From Firmicutes bacterium UBA5227 (lineage in GTDB: Bacteria; Bacillota; Clostridia; Tissierellales; Sedimentibacteraceae), in contig DHUT01000041.1 in NCBI GenBank assembly GCA_002409285.1, positions 1 to 9,980 of the forward strand: 9,980 bases of DNA, in the 5' to 3' direction. The position numbers and the translations under genes were made by a program. Each line of letters opens with the position of its first letter. The stretch's first letter is position 1. Below the pieces are notes generated by a model. That model ran no database searches, had not been told where the DNA came from, and saw nothing but the letters and a program-made list of their open reading frames with translations. Below are positions 1 to 5,571 of this stretch, piece by piece.

Positions 1-120
1 TTATAGAGAAAACCGTTACCCTTACAGATTTTTATACAATATCATTTTATAAGCATATATCTACTGACTTAAAAAATGATATTGTATAAAAATCTGTAAG
101 GGTAACGGTTTTCTCTATAA
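1..120. repeat. Long near-perfect inverted repeat (palindromic element)
   Basis: Bases 1-48 are the exact reverse complement of 73-120. After one mismatch (49/72) pairing resumes for 50-53 with 68-71, leaving a loop of about 14 nt (54-67). The outer ends read TTATAGAG and CTCTATAA. As RNA or extruded DNA this would form a stem of about 53 bp. It begins at the first base of the window, so it may extend further left. It has no G+C-rich stem followed by a T-run, so it is not a typical intrinsic terminator. Its shape suits a short palindromic MITE or another repeat family, with TA-rich tips that would fit a TA target duplication. That identity is inference, because copy number and the left flank cannot be seen. 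Confidence 0.85.
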
Positions 121-142
121 ATATTATTCATACCTATATAGC

Positions 143-171
143 TTGACTTAACAGGAGAAAGCTGATACCTT
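143..171 (+). promoter_or_regulatory. Candidate sigma-A promoter for the rhodanese lipoprotein gene
   Basis: TTGACT at 143-148 matches the -35 consensus at 5 of 6 bases. After a 17 nt spacer, TACCTT lies at 166-171, a poor -10 (3 of 6) but preceded by TG at 163-164, as in extended -10 promoters. Transcription would start near 178, giving a leader of about 30 nt before the ATG at 209. The promoter would lie downstream of the 1-120 hairpin, so the hairpin would not be part of this mRNA. The call rests on consensus matching by eye. Confidence 0.4.
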
Positions 172-208
172 TTTATTGTTACTACAAAAACAAATTTTGG
201 AGGAAAAA

Positions 209-694
209 ATGAATAAAAAGTACATATCTTTATTTTTAGTAATTGTAATGATTGCAAGTGTATTTGCAGGATGCAGTGATAATCAGGCTAAGCAGACCCC
301 ATCTGAAGGCTCACAACAGGCGGAGGAAGATTATCAGTATATTACAGCTGATGAATTAAAGACTATTGTATCAGAAGATAACAGCGATTATGTGGTTTTA
401 GATGTGAGAAAAAAAGCGGATTATGATACAGAACATGTTAAGGGCTCAATATCTGCAGATGTTGATTCCATAGTATCAAATGAAAATAATGATCCTGCTA
501 AGGCCAATGTTGATACGGCATTAGAAGAAATCGGCAGCAAAGACAAAAAATTTGTTTTGTTGTGTTATTCCGGCAAAAGATATGCTCAGGCTGCAACAGG
601 ACTTTTGAAGGATGCAGGCGTAAGTGCTGATAATATTTATACGCTGGAAGGCGGCTACAAGGGCTGGACTTTCTCGGATTTACTTGAAAAATAA
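209..694 (+). CDS. Rhodanese-domain lipoprotein (putative sulfurtransferase)
   Basis: A 161-residue single-domain rhodanese anchored outside the membrane. The ATG at 209 follows GGAGGA at 199-204 and opens a lipoprotein signal peptide: lysines at 3-4, a hydrophobic core, then a lipobox ending FAGC with Cys22 as the lipidation site. A polar linker (about 23-43) leads to the rhodanese domain, about 44-160. It includes YVVLDVR (61-67), the active-site loop CYSGKR (119-124, catalytic Cys119) and LEGGYKGW (146-153). The CxxGxR loop suggests persulfide-carrying thiosulfate:thiol sulfurtransferase chemistry, but the acceptor is unknown. It lies upstream of a YnjBCD-type transporter operon. E. coli YnjE, also exported, sits beside ynjBCD but has several rhodanese domains, so this is an analogue by position, not a clear orthologue. 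A probable terminator after the gene suggests a separate transcript. Confidence 0.92.
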   Translation: MNKKYISLFLVIVMIASVFAGCSDNQAKQTPSEGSQQAEEDYQYITADELKTIVSEDNSDYVVLDVRKKADYDTEHVKGSISADVDSIVSNENNDPAKANVDTALEEIGSKDKKFVLLCYSGKRYAQAATGLLKDAGVSADNIYTLEGGYKGWTFSDLLEK

Positions 695-709
695 TATTTA
701 AATTCTTAG

Positions 710-744
710 AGGGAATGGCTTGGAAGTTTCAGGCTATCCCTTTT
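710..744 (+). terminator. Probable rho-independent terminator after the rhodanese gene
   Basis: An imperfect hairpin begins 16 bases past the stop codon. AGGGA (710-714) pairs with TCCCT (737-741), and GGCTTG (717-722) pairs with CAGGCT (730-735) allowing G-U wobbles. A small internal bulge separates the two helices and the loop is GAAGTTT. The 3' arm runs into TTTTATAT, a short and interrupted U-tract. It probably ends the rhodanese transcript, perhaps with some read-through to the following operon. Confidence 0.55.
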
Positions 745-750
745 ATATAA

Positions 751-780
751 TTGTAATTATTTTATTGTTGATATTAGTAT
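751..780 (+). promoter_or_regulatory. Weak promoter candidate for the downstream operon
   Basis: This is the only non-coding gap of any size (695-804, about 110 bp) before the eleven-gene run. It holds TTGTAA (751-756, 4 of 6 for -35). Two alternative -10 boxes follow: TAGTAT at 775-780 with an 18 nt spacer, or TATTAG at 772-777 with TG at 769-770 but only a 15 nt spacer. Either would give a leader of only about 10-20 nt. The region is strongly AT-rich, so chance matches are likely. I see no riboswitch or clear operator here. Confidence 0.25.
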
Positions 781-794
781 GTTTCGAATGAGTT

Positions 795-801
795 GAGGTG
801 G
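795..801 (+). promoter_or_regulatory. Ribosome binding site setting the TTG start at 805
   Basis: GAGGTGG complements the 3' end of 16S rRNA. Its GAGG core lies 6 nt before the TTG at 805. An in-frame TTG at 793 would overlap this site and have no Shine-Dalgarno sequence of its own, so 805 is preferred. Confidence 0.6.
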
Positions 802-804
802 GCT

Positions 805-1467
805 TTGAGGAAAAAGTTATTCTTGTTTGCAGCTGCTGCTGTAATGCTGTTCATGTTGAACAAACATAATGTATTCAGCATTTTCAGCTTTGAAAATATT
901 AATGAGTTGAAGTTATACCTGACATCTTTCGGAATATGGACTCCGGCAGTGTTCATTGCACTGTTTGCCATGGCAACTGTACTTTTTGTGCCGGGTCTTC
1001 CCATAACTGTTCTTTCGGGTATACTGTTTGGTGCCTTTTGGGGTACAGTATATGTTGTCATAGGTTCGGCAATAGGGGTTTCGGCTGCTTTTCTTATAGG
1101 CAGGTATCTCGGAAGAGATTTCGTAAAAAGAATGACGGAAAAAAATGAGAAGCTGTCGGGGCTGGATAAATATATAAAGGAGCAGGGAAATACCATACTT
1201 ATTATCAGCAGACTTGTTCCTGTTTTTCCTTTTAATTTACAAAATTATGCATATGGAATTACCGATATAAGTTTTAGTACATACTTTTGGTATTCTCTGA
1301 TTTTTATGTTGCCGGGCACATTTATATATACAAGCTTTGGCGCATTGGCATACAGCGCCGTTCCCATAAAAAAGCTTATGCTCTATTCGGGGGTTCTCCT
1401 TGCGGCATTATGTCTTCTTATAATTGTGCCCAGGAAAATTTTCAGGATTCCTGATAAACTAAATTAG
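805..1467 (+). CDS. TVP38/TMEM64 (DedA-superfamily) membrane protein, first copy
   Basis: A 220-residue integral membrane protein of the SNARE-associated/VTT family (PF09335). Residues 1-19 form an N-terminal membrane segment. The core covers about 46-180: FVPGLPITVLSGILFG-like re-entrant region (61-76), the glycine-rich helix ending GRYLGRD (99-105), and the family hallmark SRLVPVFPF with NLQNYAYG (135-151), then LPG at 169-171. A last hydrophobic segment lies at about 190-208. Relatives in the wider DedA/VTT group translocate or scramble membrane lipids; the substrate of this one is unknown. It uses a TTG start set by GAGGTGG at 795-801. It is followed after 12 bp by a second, divergent family member. 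This pairing parallels E. coli ydjX and ydjZ, which sit next to ynjABCD. Confidence 0.88.
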   Translation: MRKKLFLFAAAAVMLFMLNKHNVFSIFSFENINELKLYLTSFGIWTPAVFIALFAMATVLFVPGLPITVLSGILFGAFWGTVYVVIGSAIGVSAAFLIGRYLGRDFVKRMTEKNEKLSGLDKYIKEQGNTILIISRLVPVFPFNLQNYAYGITDISFSTYFWYSLIFMLPGTFIYTSFGALAYSAVPIKKLMLYSGVLLAALCLLIIVPRKIFRIPDKLN

Positions 1468-1479
1468 TGGAGGTATTTA

Positions 1480-2166
1480 TTGAAAAAGCACATTTCTAAA
1501 ATTATACTTATTATACTGCTGGTGGTGGCGGTGTTAATATATTCTTTCAATCCTGCTGTTAATTCCTTTGTTAAATCGGTATTTGACATGTTTGCTTCGG
1601 GAGATTTTGCGGTAGTTGGGGATTTTATATCGAAGTATGGGACCTACGCTATGATTGTTTCGGCCTGTCTCATGATTTTTCAGTCAGTAATTGCTCCTTT
1701 GCCGGCTTTTTTAATAACCTTTGCAAATGCAAATTTATTCGGATGGTGGCAAGGAGCCATATTGTCGTGGAGTAGTGCCATGGCAGGGGCAGCCATATGT
1801 TTTTATATTGCAAGGATACTTGGCAGAGATATTACGGAAAAACTTACAAGCAGGGCAGGTCTGGAGCAGATAGATGAATTTTTTGAAAAGTACGGCAGAC
1901 ATTCGATTATTATTGCAAGGCTTTTGCCGTTTATATCCTTTGATATTGTCAGCTATGCAGCGGGACTGACTTCCATGAAATTTTGGCCGTTTTTTATTGC
2001 GACAGGCATAGGCCAGCTTCCGGCTACCATTATATATTCCTATGTGGGCGGAATGCTTACGGGAGGAGCCAAGCTATTTGTAACAGCATTGATGATATTA
2101 TTTGCATTGTCGGTTTTGGTAGTCCTGCTCAGACAAATGTATTATTCAAGGCAGAAAAAGAGTTAG
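1480..2166 (+). CDS. TVP38/TMEM64 (DedA-superfamily) membrane protein, second copy
   Basis: A 228-residue multi-pass membrane protein of the same PF09335 family as the preceding gene, but clearly diverged from it. Residues 8-22 form an N-terminal membrane helix. The core includes APLPAFLITFANANLFG (72-88), the helix ending ARILGRD (111-117) and the hallmark ARLLPFISFDIVSYAAG (146-162). A hydrophobic C-terminal helix (about 198-217) and a basic tail follow. The TTG start has GGAGG at 1469-1473, 6 nt upstream. Both tandem copies are full length, so they may act together (for instance as a heteromer) or on different lipids; this is inference. Tandem TVP38 genes next to a YnjBCD-type transporter match the E. 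coli ydjX/ydjZ arrangement. Confidence 0.88.
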   Translation: MKKHISKIILIILLVVAVLIYSFNPAVNSFVKSVFDMFASGDFAVVGDFISKYGTYAMIVSACLMIFQSVIAPLPAFLITFANANLFGWWQGAILSWSSAMAGAAICFYIARILGRDITEKLTSRAGLEQIDEFFEKYGRHSIIIARLLPFISFDIVSYAAGLTSMKFWPFFIATGIGQLPATIIYSYVGGMLTGGAKLFVTALMILFALSVLVVLLRQMYYSRQKKS

Positions 2167-2195
2167 TATAATTATCGCAACAGGTGGATGTATAA

Positions 2196-2882
2196 ATGAT
2201 TTTAAAATCAAGGGCAGTTATATTGTTTACAAGGGTGCCTTTGCCGGGGAAGACAAAGACCCGGCTGTATCCTTTTTTAACGGAAGAACAGTGTGCATAC
2301 TTACACGAAGCATTTATTAAGGATGTCTATAATGAGATAAAAAATTTTGACGGTGATATTTTCATCAATTATACACCTGAAAACAAGGCAGGTATATTAA
2401 AAAACATGTTGGGTGATACTGCGTGTTTTATTCCCCAGAAGGGTGATAATATCGGTGAAAGAATGAATTTTGCAATAAACCATGTTTTGCAAAAAAAGTA
2501 TGACGCATGTGTTCTTATCGGAAGCGATGTTCCGCTAATCAGCATTGACGACATTGTGGAAGCATTCAGTATTTTAGAGTCAAAAGATGTGGTTATTTCT
2601 CCTACTCTGGACGGAGGGTATTACTTGATCGGTATGAAAGAGCCCTGTGATTCCATTTTTAATATTTCATACGGAACGGATACAGTGTTTGCACGTACAG
2701 AGGATGCTGTCAGACAGGCAGACAGGAGCTATGGAGCCGGAAGGATTCTTTTTGACATAGATGAAAAAGACGATTTGTTAAAGCTTGCAGATTACCTGCA
2801 TGGAGATTTACAACAGGGACTTCCTTATACGAGAAGGGTTCTTAAAGATATGGTGTATAAGGCTCAGGATGGTATGTTATGA
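2196..2882 (+). CDS. TIGR04282/DUF2064 family nucleotidyltransferase-like protein
   Basis: A 228-residue cytosolic protein with the GT-A/CofC-like nucleotidyltransferase fold. Family motifs appear in order: FTRVPLPGKTKTRL (11-24, phosphate/nucleotide-binding N-terminal loop), QKGDNIGERM (81-90), VLIGSDVP (106-113, with the metal-binding aspartate), PTLDGGYYLIG (136-146) and FDIDEKDDL (186-194). The family was defined as 'transferase 1, rSAM/selenodomain-associated' and is also listed with arsenosugar biosynthesis. Its biochemical activity is not established to my knowledge; transfer of a nucleotide to a phosphorylated small molecule is the fold-based guess. The ATG at 2196 follows AGGTGG (2182-2187). 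The stop overlaps the next gene by 4 bp (ATGA), so translation is probably coupled to the kinase-like protein. Partner family TIGR04283 lies two genes downstream. Confidence 0.88.
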   Translation: MILKSRAVILFTRVPLPGKTKTRLYPFLTEEQCAYLHEAFIKDVYNEIKNFDGDIFINYTPENKAGILKNMLGDTACFIPQKGDNIGERMNFAINHVLQKKYDACVLIGSDVPLISIDDIVEAFSILESKDVVISPTLDGGYYLIGMKEPCDSIFNISYGTDTVFARTEDAVRQADRSYGAGRILFDIDEKDDLLKLADYLHGDLQQGLPYTRRVLKDMVYKAQDGML

Positions 2883-3904
2883 AAGTCAGCGATGTATTAA
2901 AATCAGATATGTTTTGTAAATTTTTAAAGATTGAATATATGGATAATGTGGAGTTTACACCCTTAGGTCAGGGGGAATATAATGTAAACTATTTGTTTTT
3001 GCATCCTGAAACTGGGGAAAGGATGGTTTTAAGAATAAACACAGGAAGCCAGATGAACCTGAAAAACCAGATAAGCTACGAATATTCGGCTTTAAAACTC
3101 CTTGAAGAAACTGAAAGAACTCCAAAGGCGTTATTTATTGATGACAGCAGGACAGCTGTTCCCTACGGATTTTTAGTTATGGAATACTTGCCCGGACGTC
3201 CCTTGATTTATGAAACGGATATGGAGTCGGCGGCTCAGTGTCTTGCGGACATACATAACTTTGAGGCTGTTAATACTCACTGTCTTATTTCACCGGAATT
3301 TCCTCTTAAAGCAATTTATGAGGAATGTGAGAAAATGTTTCAGGTATATACTGATTCGGATATGGGTTCAAGGGATGTGAAAAACCTTATAACAGATTTG
3401 CTCAGAGAGGGTAAGAGGCTGACAGATGTGACGGATAACAGGGAAAAACGGTGTATAATTAACACAGAGCTTAATTCCGGAAACTTTCTTATTAATAGTA
3501 TTAATGACAATAACATTAATGGTGACGGGAAGCGTAACTATGTCATTGACTGGGAAAAGCCCTTACTTGCCTATGCGTCCCAGGACTTAGGTCACTTTCT
3601 GGCTCCTACCACAACATTCTGGAAAACAGACAGTATTTTAAAACCGGAAGATATAGATTCATTTTTAGAATGTTACAGTAGGTATTCTGACAGATACAGG
3701 GGGTTTGATTTTTTAAAAAGCTGTGTTTCTCCATATATTGCAATGACCTGTCTGAGGGGTATAACCTGGTGTTCCATGGCCTGGGTCGAATACAACAGTC
3801 CGGGCAGGAAGCTGAAAAATGAAGATACCCGCAAAAAAATAAATCAGTATATGGATTTAAAATTCCTCGAGTTTATTAGGGATGAATATGTGAGAGGCTG
3901 CTGA
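2879..3904 (+). CDS. APH/choline-kinase-like phosphotransferase with atypical catalytic loop
   Basis: A 341-residue protein of the aminoglycoside phosphotransferase/choline kinase fold (PF01636-like). The N lobe has a glycine-containing loop near LGQGEYNVNY (29-38) and a strand VLRIN (50-54). The hinge is FLVMEYLPGRPL (98-109), followed by the family's LADIH (122-126). The catalytic loop, usually H-G-D-x4-N, reads NTELNSGN (195-202). Glu197 thus replaces the catalytic Asp and Asn195 the His, while the metal-binding Asn202 is kept. The metal-binding Asp of the DFG-like motif is Asp224 in VIDWEKP. About nine extra Asn/Gly-rich residues separate Asn202 and Asp224. The substrate is unknown: a small alcohol, sugar or nucleoside is plausible, but weakened or lost activity is possible. 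It overlaps the preceding gene by 4 bp and the next by 1 bp. Confidence 0.8.
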   Translation: MKVSDVLKSDMFCKFLKIEYMDNVEFTPLGQGEYNVNYLFLHPETGERMVLRINTGSQMNLKNQISYEYSALKLLEETERTPKALFIDDSRTAVPYGFLVMEYLPGRPLIYETDMESAAQCLADIHNFEAVNTHCLISPEFPLKAIYEECEKMFQVYTDSDMGSRDVKNLITDLLREGKRLTDVTDNREKRCIINTELNSGNFLINSINDNNINGDGKRNYVIDWEKPLLAYASQDLGHFLAPTTTFWKTDSILKPEDIDSFLECYSRYSDRYRGFDFLKSCVSPYIAMTCLRGITWCSMAWVEYNSPGRKLKNEDTRKKINQYMDLKFLEFIRDEYVRGC

Positions 3905-4575
3905 TGCTTATTTCTATAATAATTCCGGTATATAACGAGGAGAAAACCATACGCATCTTTATGGAATCGCTGAAAGGAATTCAGGGGAACCATGAAGTGA
4001 TTTTTGTGGACGGGGGAAGTACGGATAATACCTTTGATATTGTTAAAGAGAAATACTTTATAGTTGGATCTCCAAAAAAAGGACGGGGCTGTCAGATGAA
4101 CTATGGTTCAACTCTTGCAAAAGGTGAGGCTCTGTTTTTCTTACACAGCGACAGTAAGGTTCCCTGTGATTTGCTTGAATATATGCAGGATGCGCTGAAA
4201 AAGGGAAAGGCGGGATGCTTCAGAATAAGGTTTGACAGCAAGAGTGTTTTAATGAAAATTTGTGCTTTCATGTCAAACAGCAGAGTGAAAATAAGAAATA
4301 TTGCTTTTGGTGACCAGGGGATATTTATTACAAAAGAATATTTTGATGAAATAGGAGGCTATCCTGAAATAAGCATCATGGAAGATTACCAGCTGTCCAT
4401 GGACATAAAAAAAGACGGAAACAGAATAATTCTTGCCGATGCTGAAATACTCACTTCGGATAGACGTTTTTTAAAGCATGGCAGGTTAAAGACCATGGCC
4501 AGGATGCAGATTCTCCAGCATATGTACAGGCGGGGAGAGAGTGTGGAAAGGATAGAAAAAATATATAATGGCTGA
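3904..4575 (+). CDS. TIGR04283 family-2 glycosyltransferase
   Basis: A 223-residue GT-A glycosyltransferase of family GT2. Motifs: SIIIPVYNEE (4-13), VDGGSTDNT (35-43, nucleotide-binding), GRGCQMNYG (60-68), LHSDS (80-84, the DxD-type metal site around Asp83), GDQGIF (136-141), the catalytic-base region MEDYQLS (159-165), and TSDRRFLKHG (184-193), which is typical of TIGR04283. It has no clear membrane segment, so it probably acts in the cytosol or at the membrane surface. TIGR04283 ('transferase 2, rSAM/selenodomain-associated', also arsenosugar-associated) commonly co-occurs with TIGR04282, as it does here. Donor and acceptor are unknown. Its start forms TGATG with the upstream stop. It lacks a strong ribosome binding site and is probably translated by coupling. 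Its end overlaps the next gene by 8 bp. Confidence 0.88.
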   Translation: MLISIIIPVYNEEKTIRIFMESLKGIQGNHEVIFVDGGSTDNTFDIVKEKYFIVGSPKKGRGCQMNYGSTLAKGEALFFLHSDSKVPCDLLEYMQDALKKGKAGCFRIRFDSKSVLMKICAFMSNSRVKIRNIAFGDQGIFITKEYFDEIGGYPEISIMEDYQLSMDIKKDGNRIILADAEILTSDRRFLKHGRLKTMARMQILQHMYRRGESVERIEKIYNG

Positions 4576-5551
4576 TGATAACAACAGAGAGTGTATAGGC
4601 TGCGGAAGATGCACAAGGGTGTGCAGGTTCTTAAATAAATACAATATAAATTCAGATGAGTACAGGCATATGCCTGAGCTTGCTTACAGCTGTTATCTTT
4701 GTAACGAGTGTGTCAAAGTCTGTCCTGTGGGTATAGACGGGAGCAAGATTTCCAAAGAACTGAGGGCTGATTTCATAGACGGTGGAGGACGCTTAAAGGG
4801 TGCAGGCTACAAACTCCTTCTTTTGGAAAAGGAAGATTATTTATTTAAAAATTATAAGAATGCTTCATACAAATCAGTTTTATTTACCGGATGTAATTTT
4901 CCTGCATATTTTCCAAAAACCACACAAATTATTGCATCAAGACTTATGAATGAGAAAGGAGTCGGCACAGTTACGGATTGCTGCGGAAAGCCCGTCAGTG
5001 AGCTGGGAATGATTGACAGGGGAAGAGGTATTATAGAAAATTTGGAGAAAAGACTCCATGATAACGGAATAGAAGAAATTATTACATTATGCCCAAACTG
5101 CTACTATTATTTAAAGGATAAATTGGACGTGAAAGTTGTAATGATTTATGAAAAACTGAAAGAATTAAAAATGAAAATATCTCCTGTAAATGAGGATATA
5201 GATGTGTTTCTCCCATGTCCGGATAAGACAGACCGCCAGATACTTAAAGGAATAGAAGGGTATGCTGTAAAGGGTAAAATTAAAATAATCGGAGGGATTC
5301 AATGCTGCAGTGCCGGAGGAAGTGCTTCATTTAAAGAACCATTAATAACCAAAAGCCTGCTTGAAGATTTTTCAAAAGTTCATAAGGGGAAAATATATAC
5401 ATATTGTGCTACCTGCTCGGGTATGATTGCAAAAAGTGGTACAGAAACAGAGCATATATTATGCAGGTTGTTTGATTTTAAGGAAAAACCAGCTGAGGGT
5501 ATAGGTTCCTTCTTAAATAAAACTGCTTGTAAATATAAAAAGATTAGATAG
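4568..5551 (+). CDS. [4Fe-4S] protein with two CCG (heterodisulfide-reductase-like) domains
   Basis: A 327-residue cytosolic electron-transfer protein resembling GlpC/HdrD/LutA-type subunits. Two cubane-cluster motifs come first: C9-x2-C12-x2-C15-x3-C19 (without the usual following Pro) and C42-x2-C45-x2-C48-x3-CP52-53. Two cysteine-rich CCG domains follow. The first has Cys109, CC at 138-139 and CPNC at 175-178. The second has Cys217, CC at 246-247 and CATC at 280-283. In heterodisulfide reductases such domains hold a non-cubane cluster that cleaves disulfides. This suggests thiol/disulfide or quinone-linked redox chemistry, but no flavin or membrane partner is encoded nearby. The start overlaps the glycosyltransferase gene by 8 bp, and 20 bp separate it from the nucleoside hydrolase. 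The electron donor and the substrate cannot be inferred. Confidence 0.85.
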   Translation: MADDNNRECIGCGRCTRVCRFLNKYNINSDEYRHMPELAYSCYLCNECVKVCPVGIDGSKISKELRADFIDGGGRLKGAGYKLLLLEKEDYLFKNYKNASYKSVLFTGCNFPAYFPKTTQIIASRLMNEKGVGTVTDCCGKPVSELGMIDRGRGIIENLEKRLHDNGIEEIITLCPNCYYYLKDKLDVKVVMIYEKLKELKMKISPVNEDIDVFLPCPDKTDRQILKGIEGYAVKGKIKIIGGIQCCSAGGSASFKEPLITKSLLEDFSKVHKGKIYTYCATCSGMIAKSGTETEHILCRLFDFKEKPAEGIGSFLNKTACKYKKIR

Positions 5552-5571
5552 AAAATTTTCAGGAGCGTTTT

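Noticed and set aside
1..120. The inverted repeat as a CRISPR unit or a standard intrinsic terminator.
   Set aside because: There is only one repeat pair with no spacer series, and the stem is AT-rich, over 50 bp long and lacks a terminal T-run, so neither label fits.
176..208. TTG at 176 as an upstream start of the rhodanese gene.
   Set aside because: The ATG at 209 has GGAGGA five bases upstream and starts a proper lipoprotein signal peptide. The longer form would put a charged extension before the signal.
69..257. Reverse-strand open frame of 62 codons running across the inverted repeat and into the rhodanese gene.
   Set aside because: It overlaps the palindrome and the start of a well-supported gene, shows no recognisable protein features and has no convincing ribosome binding site.
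695..804. A riboswitch (for example TPP, given the thiamine-like fold class of the transporter) ahead of the operon.
   Set aside because: Only about 110 bp are available, partly taken by the terminator hairpin, and no conserved TPP or purine riboswitch core can be recognised.
774..1196. Reverse-strand open frame of 140 codons opposite the first TVP38 gene.
   Set aside because: The + strand frame encodes a clear membrane-protein family with conserved motifs. The antisense frame has no family resemblance and is a shadow.
2879..3904. An aminoglycoside resistance gene, because of the APH-like fold.
   Set aside because: The catalytic loop is atypical, the gene overlaps biosynthetic neighbours on both sides, and nothing suggests a resistance cassette or mobile context.
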